Assembly: GCA_937920455.1 (NCBI GenBank)
Contig: CALETX010000130.1
Location: 1-6,661 of the forward strand
Source: an uncultured bacterium
GTDB taxonomy: Bacteria > Verrucomicrobiota > Kiritimatiellia > UBA8416 > CALETX01
DNA length: 6,661 nt
Direction of reading: 5' to 3'
Position numbers and translations under genes: made by a program. Below, one piece after another: positions 1 through 6,369 of this stretch. The notes beneath the pieces are model-generated. The model was not told where the DNA came from. It ran no database searches and saw only the letters and a list, made by a program, of their open reading frames with translations. Numbering within the stretch: position 1 is the stretch's first letter; each line of letters starts with the position of its first letter.

Positions 1-126
1 TGTTGCACAGCGGCGAACTTGGCTGTTGCCAAGCAAGACAGCGATGCGTATGGTGAGCCACAGTGCGTTAAGACTGTGACTGGAGAGAACGGTCAGAAGG
101 TTACTTCCAGAAAGAGGAAGTTATGA
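1..126 (+). CDS. 3' end of an upstream gene, possibly Gfo/Idh/MocA-type oxidoreductase (partial)
   Basis: Reading frame 1 is open from the first base to a TGA at 124-126, giving a 41-residue C-terminal tail that ends in a basic stretch (KVTSRKRKL). The stop overlaps the ATG of the next gene in an ATGA arrangement. This is a common layout for translationally coupled operon genes and the main reason to believe the frame is real; 41 open codons alone would be weak evidence. The segment ANLAVAKQDSDAYGEPQCV resembles the usual last helix and tail of Gfo/Idh/MocA oxidoreductases (a helix, then Ser-x-x-x-Gly-x-Pro). The oxidoreductase further along this window ends similarly (YESARTGRPA). That family assignment is only an inference from a short tail. 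The 5' part lies outside the window. Confidence 0.5.
   Translation, partial: CCTAANLAVAKQDSDAYGEPQCVKTVTGENGQKVTSRKRKL
114..118 (+). promoter_or_regulatory. Ribosome binding site of the large secreted protein gene
   Basis: GAGGA lies 4 nt before the ATG at 123, inside the coding tail of the upstream gene. Its position supports ATG 123 as the start, because that codon is followed at once by a typical signal peptide and no competing start with a better site is seen nearby. Spacing is slightly short, as is frequent at overlapping gene junctions. Confidence 0.5.
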
Positions 127-3100
127 ATAAACACCTCGGAATAACGTTGATGACGCTTTGGACTCTTGCTGGGATGCTGTCAGCGCGAGAAGCAGAGCCA
201 GAACCTGTAGTCGCCGCAGAAGAAAAATACAGGATTGCCCAGGCTGAGCTCGAGGCAGCCAGACAAGCACTCATCGCCGCAAAAAAAGCCGATCGGGAAG
301 CCAAGGCCAAGGAACCGCCGCCTCCCAGTGAGATGCAAATATCCATCCCACGACTGCGGAAGCTGCCGGCGATTGATGGAAAAATTGATACCGCCGAATG
401 GGCAGAGGCGGCAGTACTGGCAGCAGGCACAGGCGCAGCGAACATTGGTCAGCGCCTAAAGGCCCGGCCTGGCGCCATCTTCTACCTTGGCTGGGATCCA
501 GAGCATCTCTACTACGCTGTGCGCATCCCCATGCGCGAGGGCGAAAAACCTTCGCGGCTGAACCGTGAGCAGAAATGGGACCTCATGGACGTGTGGGAAA
601 CCTGCGCGGAGTTTTATATCGACACTGGCGGCAATGGCTCGCATGGCCTGCCAGCGCGGTATCAATTCATCGGCACTGCCGGAGGCAATCAATGGGACCG
701 CGAAGACCAGTATTCCATTGGCCAGAATATGATAGAATGGAACGGCAAATGGGATTTCAAGCAAAGCCTGTCTGCTGACGGCAAATTCTGGGAGGGCGAG
801 TTCGCTTTTCCGCGCCAGACTGTCTATGCGCAAGAGCCGCTCAAGGATGGCTCGCGATGGAAAATCGGCTTTGCAGCCAGCCTGATGCATCCCTGGCAGT
901 GGTGCGGTTTGTATGGGTGGCCGGTGACCGCGATTTTTCGCGACGAAACGCCTGCCATACGGCTTACGGGCGTAGAAAAAGGGCTCATGGCCAAACGGGC
1001 GACAGCTGACGTGGAGATCGCCAATACCACATCTGCCAGATTCGAGGGCAAAGTTGTCATGAGAGTGTGGAATGAAAAGGAAAAACCGGTTGAGAAAGAA
1101 ATGGCAGTTGCGTTGGAATCCGGCGCGGTTTTCAAGCATTCTTTTGACGAGGACGCTGGCGCTGCGCAAGATAATGTGAATTATACCTACACTTTTATGG
1201 TCCTCAGCGGCGGACGTTCACTTTTCACCTTTAATCGCGGTCTGGCCTATAACGATCCTGAAAATAACGTTGGCGTCAAGGTCGAAACCAGCCCTGAGGC
1301 ATTTCCCATGTCATGTGCTTACTATCCGCTTAGCGACCGTCTCACAGCCATGGTCGACATTTACGATTTGCCGCAGCGCGCGCAAGTTGCATCAGCTGTG
1401 ATCAAGGTCACGAGCGAAGGGGGCAATGCCATTGCCGAAGGCACAATTATCGAGTTCCCTTATGGCCGGGGCAGGGCTGAGATCGTGCTTCCCAAAAGTT
1501 TAGCACCCGGAAAGTACCTGGTGAGAGCTGAGATCCGCAACAGTGCTGGCAAAAATCTCGCATCGAATCAAAGCGCCTTTGAGCGCAAGGATCACGTCAA
1601 AGAGTTTCCCTGGCTAGGAAACAACATTGGCTGCGAAGGCATTGTGCCGCGTATTTTCACGCCTGTTGAGGTGAAGCGAGGCGATGTAATTTGTCATTAT
1701 CAGAAAGAAATACAGCTCAGCGGGAGTGCCCTGCCATCCTCAATTATTTCAGCTGGCGTGGACTTGCTCGCTGCGCCCATTCACTTGCGTGTGAAGACAG
1801 GCAGTGAGCAATTCGTCCTGGAGCCAGGACGACTTCGGCGCGGCAGGATATCCCCGACAGGGGCTTCGTATACCGGACGCGCGAGCGGAAGAGGCATAAA
1901 TGCCGATGTTTCGTATGTCTTCGAATACGACAGCACAGCCAGGATTGGGATCACGCTGGCTGCTGAGTCAGGCGCAGTAAATATCGAACGGTTGCAGCTC
2001 GTCATACCTTTTCGGCAGGAGGCTGCCACTCATTACATGGCCAATGGTGTGAGTATGCGTCAATCCAATCAGGCTGGATTGATTCCCGGCTCTGGCAAAA
2101 TCGGTCGGGTTTGGGACTCGCGAAGTGTAAAAGCGCAAAAGATGACGTTAGGATCGTTTGTGCCTATTGTGCATGTTGGCAATCTCTCGGCTGGGATCAC
2201 ATGGTTTGCTGATAGCGATGAGGGCTGGTGGCCTTCGGAAAAAGAGCCGGCGATTGAAATTGTGCGAACGGACAAGGGTGCCGTGGACTTGGTTTGCAAC
2301 CTAGCTTCAGAGGAGACGGTGTTGGACAAGCCGCGGACCATTGTTTTTGGCTTATGTGTGGCGCCGGTGCGCAAGGTGTCGTACTACAGGAGTACCGCTC
2401 ACACCATTGGGTTTGGTTTCCAAAAGGAGAGCGGCCGCTGGGATCCTGAGAAAACCAAGGAGCGCGTGTATGCGCGCATGTACCCTGATGACGTGGAGAA
2501 ATTCCACAAATGGGTAGCGGATCTTCATGCCTCGCATCAGCTCGAAAAATGCTATGTGGAGAACTCGCCCGCTGACTATTGGGCGCATGAGTTCGCTTAT
2601 TTTGCGGCTGAATGGCAGAGTCCTTTCTGCCCCAGCGCTGCTGACAACAAACTCTACTGGACAGAGAAGTTCATTCGCGATACCGCGCTGGACGGCTATT
2701 ATTTCGACAATCTTTATTGCCGCCTTTATAACGATCCGATCGTGACAAGCGCCTATCGTCTGTCAGACGGCCGAATACAGCCTGGGTATGATCTATGGCA
2801 CATGCGACAGTTTCTGCGGCGTATTCGCATTGTCTTCGAGAAATACCGCGATCCCACCGCCATTGTCTTTCACAACACTGATTTTCAGTTTGCTCCAGCG
2901 ATGGCCTATGCGGATCTGGTCATGGGCGGCGAGAATCCCTTGCCCTCCATGGGGAGTATAGACTATATGGACATGTGGCCGCGCGACTGGATGGATGTGA
3001 TGTACAATCAGCCGCTCTGGGGATATGCCCTGAGCCATCTCTTTCATTTCCCAGCTGACACTTTCAAGGACGAACTCGGCGAATATGACCGGCCTGCGGC

Positions 3101-3593
3101 ATGGAAGGCATTCCGAACCATGCAGGCTGCGATGCTCGTGCACGGCGTCGAATTCTGGCATGGCCTTGAATATAAGAGCAACCTGATGGGGAGATATCGT
3201 TTGTTCAAGGCGCTTCCCGGGGAAATGGAGTTTATCCCTTCGTGGCAGGCGAAAGGCAGGTTCAAGGTGGCTAACAATGATCCGGACATTGACGTGGCGA
3301 TTTATCGCAAACCCAGAGCATTGCTCATAATCGCATCCAATTACAGCAAACAAGCCAGGCGTGCGGAGGTTTGGTTCGATTTTCCCAATCTTATTGAAAA
3401 GCCCGCATTGTTAGAACATCGCAGCATTTACGACCTTGAAACATTTGAAATGCCTGGCTTTGTGGTCAAGGAAGGCGGATCGCCAAGTTTCACTGTTAAT
3501 CAGGGGGCGCATCTGTACTTCGAAATTGCGCCACGCGATTTCAGGGTATACATTGTCGTCAATGAACCGCCAGCACAGGGGGCAGGGTTTTGA
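123..3593 (+). CDS. Secreted CBM9-like + DUF6067 (GH123-like) glycoside hydrolase-type protein
   Basis: 1156 residues, likely exported, with a probable role in glycan binding and cleavage. Residues 1-21 form a Sec signal peptide (short basic start, hydrophobic core ITLMTLWTLAGML, likely cut after LSA). Residues about 33-64 are an Ala/Glu/Lys helix with coiled-coil character, then a PPPP linker at 65-68. Residues about 71-285 look like a CBM9-like domain, with the hallmark AIDGKIDTAEW at 83-93, YLGWDPEHLYYAVRI at 121-135 and a closing WEGEFAFP at 223-230. A beta-rich stretch (about 286-490) follows. From about 497 the DUF6067 family signature appears: WLGNN, then FTPVEV, LP..I.SAGVDLLAAP (537-552), GITWFADSDEGWW (691-703) and the RTIVFGLCVAPV segment (738-749). 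The C-terminal region (about 755-1070) reads as a TIM barrel with DGYYFDN (857-863), FHNTD (916-920) and GGEN (935-938). Candidate active-site acids are D857, D862, D920 and E937. GH123 enzymes of known activity are beta-N-acetylgalactosaminidases, but the catalytic pair is not securely identified here, so substrate and activity stay open. Confidence 0.85.
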   Translation: MNKHLGITLMTLWTLAGMLSAREAEPEPVVAAEEKYRIAQAELEAARQALIAAKKADREAKAKEPPPPSEMQISIPRLRKLPAIDGKIDTAEWAEAAVLAAGTGAANIGQRLKARPGAIFYLGWDPEHLYYAVRIPMREGEKPSRLNREQKWDLMDVWETCAEFYIDTGGNGSHGLPARYQFIGTAGGNQWDREDQYSIGQNMIEWNGKWDFKQSLSADGKFWEGEFAFPRQTVYAQEPLKDGSRWKIGFAASLMHPWQWCGLYGWPVTAIFRDETPAIRLTGVEKGLMAKRATADVEIANTTSARFEGKVVMRVWNEKEKPVEKEMAVALESGAVFKHSFDEDAGAAQDNVNYTYTFMVLSGGRSLFTFNRGLAYNDPENNVGVKVETSPEAFPMSCAYYPLSDRLTAMVDIYDLPQRAQVASAVIKVTSEGGNAIAEGTIIEFPYGRGRAEIVLPKSLAPGKYLVRAEIRNSAGKNLASNQSAFERKDHVKEFPWLGNNIGCEGIVPRIFTPVEVKRGDVICHYQKEIQLSGSALPSSIISAGVDLLAAPIHLRVKTGSEQFVLEPGRLRRGRISPTGASYTGRASGRGINADVSYVFEYDSTARIGITLAAESGAVNIERLQLVIPFRQEAATHYMANGVSMRQSNQAGLIPGSGKIGRVWDSRSVKAQKMTLGSFVPIVHVGNLSAGITWFADSDEGWWPSEKEPAIEIVRTDKGAVDLVCNLASEETVLDKPRTIVFGLCVAPVRKVSYYRSTAHTIGFGFQKESGRWDPEKTKERVYARMYPDDVEKFHKWVADLHASHQLEKCYVENSPADYWAHEFAYFAAEWQSPFCPSAADNKLYWTEKFIRDTALDGYYFDNLYCRLYNDPIVTSAYRLSDGRIQPGYDLWHMRQFLRRIRIVFEKYRDPTAIVFHNTDFQFAPAMAYADLVMGGENPLPSMGSIDYMDMWPRDWMDVMYNQPLWGYALSHLFHFPADTFKDELGEYDRPAAWKAFRTMQAAMLVHGVEFWHGLEYKSNLMGRYRLFKALPGEMEFIPSWQAKGRFKVANNDPDIDVAIYRKPRALLIIASNYSKQARRAEVWFDFPNLIEKPALLEHRSIYDLETFEMPGFVVKEGGSPSFTVNQGAHLYFEIAPRDFRVYIVVNEPPAQGAGF

Positions 3594-3606
3594 GGGAGGG
3601 GAAAGT

Positions 3607-3639
3607 ATCTGGCAATACTTCTGCCCATAAAGTCGGTTG
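3607..3639 (+). repeat. 33-bp intergenic direct repeat, copy 1
   Basis: A 33-base segment containing GGCAATACTTCTGCC recurs 71 bp downstream with one mismatch (C3626 against T3697). It begins 13 bases after the stop codon of the secreted protein gene. Inside it, GGCA (3611-3614) and TGCC (3622-3625) can form a 4-bp stem around a 7-nt loop. An inverted half-site AAGTAT (3603-3608) just upstream pairs with ATACTT (3615-3620), an alternative fold. Function unknown. Confidence 0.85.
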
Positions 3640-3677
3640 CAAGGCGGCGATGCTGATTACCAATTGGCCCGTCATAA

Positions 3678-3710
3678 ATCTGGCAATACTTCTGCCTATA
3701 AAGTCGGTTG
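3678..3710 (+). repeat. 33-bp intergenic direct repeat, copy 2
   Basis: Second copy, 32 of 33 bases identical to copy 1 at a 71-bp offset. Because 71 is not a multiple of three, the copies do not preserve a reading frame, which argues against a coding repeat. The same 4-bp GGCA/TGCC stem is present (3682-3685 with 3693-3696). It could be an intergenic repeat family member, a regulator or recombinase site, or the result of a local duplication. Confidence 0.85.
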
Positions 3711-3737
3711 AAAGAGGTGCCACACATTCAGAAGTAT
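3686..3737. repeat. 9-bp inverted repeat joining repeat copy 2 to a downstream half-site
   Basis: ATACTTCTG at 3686-3694, inside repeat copy 2, is the exact reverse complement of CAGAAGTAT at 3729-3737. The arms are separated by 34 nt, so this could be a long-loop RNA hairpin or, more plausibly, two oppositely oriented protein-binding half-sites. It ends 80 bases before the oxidoreductase start. No T-run follows, so it is not a standard intrinsic terminator. Confidence 0.55.
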
Positions 3738-3801
3738 GAGAGGATTTTAGGACTTCTCTCGATTCGTTCTGGATAACGGCTTAAAGAAGATAAGTTGAAA
3801 A

Positions 3802-3813
3802 AAGGAATAGGAG
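3802..3813 (+). promoter_or_regulatory. Ribosome binding region of the oxidoreductase gene
   Basis: Two purine-rich Shine-Dalgarno-like cores lie here: AAGGA at 3802-3806 (11 nt before ATG 3818) and AGGAG at 3809-3813 (4 nt before ATG 3818, 10 nt before ATG 3824). Three start codons are possible close together: TTG 3815, ATG 3818 and ATG 3824. TTG 3815 is least likely because it sits one base from the AGGAG core. ATG 3818 was chosen; 3824 remains possible and would shorten the protein by two residues. Confidence 0.5.
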
Positions 3814-3817
3814 ATTG

Positions 3818-4846
3818 ATGAAGATGAGGCGAAAGACGGGAAGCCAGAGGAGGACGGTGCGTATTGCGATAGTGGGGTGTGGGGGCATGGCCGGAGCGCA
3901 TGCGGGCAGGTTCAGGGCTAATCCGGATGTTGAGATAGTGGCCTTGTGTGATGTCAGCGAGGAGAGGCTGCGCGCATTTGCGGAAAAGCATCTGAAAGGC
4001 TACGCGCCTGCGCCTCAGATGTTTACCGATACGGCTGCTATGTACCAAACGGCCAAACCGGACGCGGTTGCGATCGTCACTCCGCACACTTTACATTTTC
4101 AGCACGGAATGGAGGCGCTTGAAGCCGGCTGTCATGTGCTTATGGAGAAACCGATGGTAACCGATTCGCGCCAAGCCCGCGAGCTGGCGAAAAAAGTGGA
4201 GAAAAGTGGAAAGCTTTTTGTCATAGGGTACAACACCCCATGTTCACCCGAGTTCGCCTATATAAGAGATACGATCAGAAATAAGAAATTGGGCCAGCTC
4301 GAAATGGTGTGCGGCTATCTCTCTCAGGGCTGGCTGAAGGGAACGATGGGTACATGGCGCCAAGATCCGAAACTGTCCGGAGGTGGACAAGCGTATGATA
4401 GCGGTGCTCATCTTTTGAACAGTCTGTGCTGGTCTGTTGAGTCTGATATCGAGGAAGTTTTTGCGTTTATGGACAAACACGGCACGCAGGTGGACATCAA
4501 CTCGGTAATGGTTGTAAAGTTTGTCAATGGAGTCATGGCGTCCATAGGAGTCAACGGCAACTGTCCCGGGGGATCGGGCCACATGGTGTTCCTTTTCGAC
4601 GAAGGTCACATAGAAGTTGACGGCTGGAGCGCAAGCTGGATGAACGTTTTTGACAGGAACGGGAAGGTCAAATATCCGGTTGTGCCAGGCGTGGCGCAGA
4701 CGCCCAACGACAATTTCATTGACGCGATTCTTGGCAGGGCTGAGCCCCGGACCAGCGTATGGAACGGCGTGGTTCAAAGCGACCTGATGGACGCTTTCTA
4801 CGAATCGGCGCGCACCGGGAGACCGGCCAGACCACGACGCTGTTGA
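3818..4846 (+). CDS. Gfo/Idh/MocA family NAD(P)-dependent oxidoreductase
   Basis: A 342-residue protein of usual family length, probably cytoplasmic: the start is basic (MKMRRKTGSQRR) and no signal peptide follows. The N-terminal Rossmann fold is clear, with IAIVGCGGMAGAH at 16-28 binding the dinucleotide. An acidic residue after strand 2 (D45 in ALCD) favours NAD(H) over NADP(H). The family motif EKP is at 110-112, with K111 the expected catalytic lysine. The C-terminal alpha/beta domain carries GGGQAYDSGAHLLN at 188-201, where D194 and H198 match the usual catalytic D-x-x-x-H. Family members oxidise or reduce sugars, inositols and related polyols; the exact substrate cannot be told. It lies downstream of the secreted glycosidase-like gene but is separated by 224 bp, so it may have its own promoter. 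Its stop is 8 bp from that of the convergent SGNH hydrolase gene. Confidence 0.95.
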   Translation: MKMRRKTGSQRRTVRIAIVGCGGMAGAHAGRFRANPDVEIVALCDVSEERLRAFAEKHLKGYAPAPQMFTDTAAMYQTAKPDAVAIVTPHTLHFQHGMEALEAGCHVLMEKPMVTDSRQARELAKKVEKSGKLFVIGYNTPCSPEFAYIRDTIRNKKLGQLEMVCGYLSQGWLKGTMGTWRQDPKLSGGGQAYDSGAHLLNSLCWSVESDIEEVFAFMDKHGTQVDINSVMVVKFVNGVMASIGVNGNCPGGSGHMVFLFDEGHIEVDGWSASWMNVFDRNGKVKYPVVPGVAQTPNDNFIDAILGRAEPRTSVWNGVVQSDLMDAFYESARTGRPARPRRC

Positions 4847-4854
4847 ACCCGTAT

Positions 4855-5520
4855 TTAGATCCTGTGGTTGGGTTTAATCGGAGATGAGTTTGGCCCTGCC
4901 TGCGATGGTTGCGGCGTTAGTGTTATGATTTCGCGGATTACTGGCGTGAGGATGCGGATCCACTCTTCGTAACCGGCTCGTGACATGTGCAGCTTGTCCG
5001 GCCCGAACAACTCGTGCCGGGGGGTTCCATTCTTGTCCAACATTACCGGCCTCACATCCACGTAGCGCACATTGGACTCGGTATCAAGCCACGCGTGAAG
5101 GAGTTCGTTCGTCTCGTGGATGGCCTCCGCAAGATGCCATCGGGCGGGGCTGGGCTTGGGTCCGATGAATATTGCCGGAATGTTTCCGCAAAGCCTGCGA
5201 ATTTTCCGCAGAATGCCGCGCGCGGCGCCCACGATCTGCTCGGGTATTTTGCCGGCAGCGAGGTCGTTATCTCCAGAGTAAATCACTACAGCGGCTGGCC
5301 GGCAAGAGGCGATTATTCTTTCGGCAAACACCAGAATGTCCTGCATCTGAGAACCGCCGAAACCGCGATTGATGACCGGCACAAAAGGAAAATCCTGCGC
5401 AAGGCTGCTCCACATTGTGATGGTTGAACTGCCGGTGAAAAGCACAGCCTTGCTGGGTGGCGGATTCAGTCGCGCCTGCTCCTCGAAGGCCCGGATTGCA
5501 TTTTCCCAAGGGTGGCTCAT
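4855..5520 (-). CDS. SGNH/GDSL-family hydrolase (probable sugar O-acyl esterase)
   Basis: 221 residues with all four SGNH blocks. Block I is LFTGSSTI (27-34), where GSS replaces the usual GDS and S32 is the expected nucleophile. Block II is NRGFGGSQ (51-58), supplying an oxyanion Gly. Block III is GDND at 83-86 with N85. Block V is DKLH at 175-178, giving D175 and H178 of the triad. There is no signal peptide, so it likely acts in the cytoplasm on small acylated molecules rather than on polymers. The last ~20 residues after the final helix (QPSQAGPNSSPIKP) look disordered. Its ATG overlaps the stop of the upstream isomerase gene (ATGA at 5520-5517), so the two are probably co-translated. A sugar deacetylase role is inferred from the neighbours; SGNH proteins also include lysophospholipases and thioesterases. 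Confidence 0.92.
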   Translation of the reverse strand: MSHPWENAIRAFEEQARLNPPPSKAVLFTGSSTITMWSSLAQDFPFVPVINRGFGGSQMQDILVFAERIIASCRPAAVVIYSGDNDLAAGKIPEQIVGAARGILRKIRRLCGNIPAIFIGPKPSPARWHLAEAIHETNELLHAWLDTESNVRYVDVRPVMLDKNGTPRHELFGPDKLHMSRAGYEEWIRILTPVIREIITLTPQPSQAGPNSSPIKPNHRI

Positions 5521-6314
5521 CGGAGGCCATCCTGCGTAAGCGTCATGGCAGAGAGCGCGCGACGCACTTCCGCTATCTGGTATTCGACTTCAGCATACTC
5601 GTTTTTGCCCGAATGATGTTCAACTCCCCAATATCCGTCATAACCCGCATCCAGCAAGAGCTTCATTGCTGCCGCCAGCCTTGTTCGTGTGATACGAGCG
5701 TCAACGTGGGTATGGAAGGCCCACGGCGCCAGGCGTCTGTCGCCATCCTCCTCCGGGGCATCTTCCCAGTGACCGATGTGAAGGAGTATTCCGAAAGCAG
5801 GGTGATCAACTGCTCTGGCAAGGCGCTCCATGTTATCCGGCACTAATTCAGGGCCCCAGTGGCTTTCGGGGCCGACGCGAAAGCCGGCGTCAGCGGCGAT
5901 TCTGCAATATTCCTTGAAAGTGCTGACAATGTAGTCAAACTGCTCGGCTTTCCATGCCTTTCCGGTGCCCCCTGCGTCTATGCGCACAGTTTTTGCGCCA
6001 ATTTTTGCGGCAAAGTCAAGGTGTCTAAGGGCGATCTGACGGTGATGATTTCTCATGGCTGGATCGTCTTCCCAGAGGTGGCAGCCATCCACGTGATAGT
6101 TGGCTACGATCATTTCGCGATCTCGCAGAGCGGTTATGAGTTTGCGTTGGAAGCCCGGATCGAAAATCAGATCGTCAGGCCCGAGTATGCCATTCCAGAA
6201 ATCGGCAGCATTGAGTCTGTAGCGGTATCTGCATGTTTCAAGGTAGCCGAAGGCATCAATCATGCCGCTGGCTCTCATCCCGTGAAAGGAATAAGAAGCG
6301 ACCGAAATTTTCAT
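5517..6314 (-). CDS. Sugar phosphate isomerase/epimerase-like TIM-barrel protein (AP endonuclease 2 superfamily)
   Basis: 265 residues, typical length for the xylose isomerase-like TIM-barrel family, with no signal peptide. It starts directly on the first strand (MKISVASYSFHGM). Candidate metal and active-site residues in order are E150 (GPESHWGPE), H179 and H182 (LLHIGHWE), H203 (FHTHVDA) and E232 (GVEHHSG). Compared with D-tagatose 3-epimerase-like enzymes, whose ligands run Glu, Asp, His, Glu, position 179 is His where Asp is usual; the other three are present at similar spacing. The family isomerises or epimerises ketoses, inosose and hydroxypyruvate-type compounds using a divalent metal; the substrate here is not readable. 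It is the first gene of a two-gene minus-strand unit with the SGNH hydrolase, behind a strong Shine-Dalgarno and a probable promoter. Confidence 0.93.
   Translation of the reverse strand: MKISVASYSFHGMRASGMIDAFGYLETCRYRYRLNAADFWNGILGPDDLIFDPGFQRKLITALRDREMIVANYHVDGCHLWEDDPAMRNHHRQIALRHLDFAAKIGAKTVRIDAGGTGKAWKAEQFDYIVSTFKEYCRIAADAGFRVGPESHWGPELVPDNMERLARAVDHPAFGILLHIGHWEDAPEEDGDRRLAPWAFHTHVDARITRTRLAAAMKLLLDAGYDGYWGVEHHSGKNEYAEVEYQIAEVRRALSAMTLTQDGLR
5530..5533 (-). promoter_or_regulatory. Ribosome binding site of the SGNH hydrolase gene
   Basis: AGGA on the minus strand, inside the end of the isomerase gene and 9 nt before the SGNH hydrolase ATG at 5520. It supports this start, although the 4-bp gene overlap means translation may mostly be re-initiation by ribosomes finishing the isomerase. 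Confidence 0.45.
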
Positions 6315-6318
6315 TTTA

Positions 6319-6326
6319 TCTCCTTT
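6319..6326 (-). promoter_or_regulatory. Strong ribosome binding site of the isomerase gene
   Basis: AAAGGAGA on the minus strand, with the GGAG core 5 nt before the ATG at 6314. It is the best Shine-Dalgarno in the window and fixes the isomerase start. Confidence 0.85.
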
Positions 6327-6340
6327 CGATCTAAATGCTC

Positions 6341-6369
6341 ATCATAAAGTGTTAGTGCATGCAAAGCAA
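6341..6369 (-). promoter_or_regulatory. Probable sigma70-type promoter for the isomerase-SGNH hydrolase unit
   Basis: On the minus strand, TTGCTT (6369-6364) and TATGAT (6346-6341) are separated by exactly 17 bp. The -10 box matches TATAAT at five of six positions; the -35 box matches TTGACA at three of six. A run of eight A on this strand (6393-6386) lies upstream and may act as an UP-like element. Transcription would start near 6334, giving a leader of about 20 nt that contains the ribosome binding site. The spacer holds the palindrome TGCATGCA (6356-6363), a possible operator. Promoter consensus in this phylum is uncertain, so this is a sequence-match inference. Confidence 0.45.

Larger units (their letters stand above)
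3594..3817. other. Intergenic region with repeat structure; promoter for the oxidoreductase not clear
   Basis: About 220 bp separate the large secreted protein gene from the oxidoreductase gene, in contrast to the overlapping or abutting genes elsewhere in the window. It holds a near-perfect 33-bp direct repeat, inverted copies of an AAGTAT/ATACTT half-site, and the short palindrome CCAATTGG (3660-3667). No strong intrinsic terminator (GC stem followed by a T run) is visible after the stop at 3591-3593. A TTGAAA hexamer at 3708-3713 resembles a -35 box but lacks a -10 at normal spacing. GATAAC at 3772-3777 is a weak -10 candidate with poor -35 support. Confidence 0.6.

Noticed and set aside
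456..1169. 237-codon open frame on the minus strand
   Set aside because: Entirely antisense to the CBM9-like part of the large secreted protein, with no recognisable domain and no ribosome binding site that I could support.
2793..3353. 186-codon open frame on the minus strand
   Set aside because: Antisense to the DUF6067 barrel region, whose plus-strand frame carries clear family motifs; its composition looks like a codon-bias shadow.
3607..3710. Possible CRISPR array
   Set aside because: Only two repeats, one 38-bp gap, and no cas genes in the window; two copies cannot support the call.
3500..3727. 75-codon minus-strand frame across the intergenic repeats
   Set aside because: The 71-bp repeat offset breaks frame between copies, there is no ribosome binding site evidence, and half of it is antisense to the secreted protein gene.
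3708..3740. TTGAAA (-35-like) with TATGAG (-10-like) as a promoter for the oxidoreductase
   Set aside because: Spacing between the boxes is 21 bp, too long for a normal sigma70 promoter, and the -10 matches only four of six.
3815..3817. TTG as start of the oxidoreductase
   Set aside because: It lies one base after the AGGAG core and is followed directly by ATG 3818, which is the better start.
4244..4777. 177-codon open frame on the minus strand
   Set aside because: Antisense to the oxidoreductase catalytic domain; no domain recognised.
5859..6347. 162-codon open frame on the plus strand, and another at 5457-5846
   Set aside because: Both lie opposite the isomerase gene, which has a strong ribosome binding site and family motifs.
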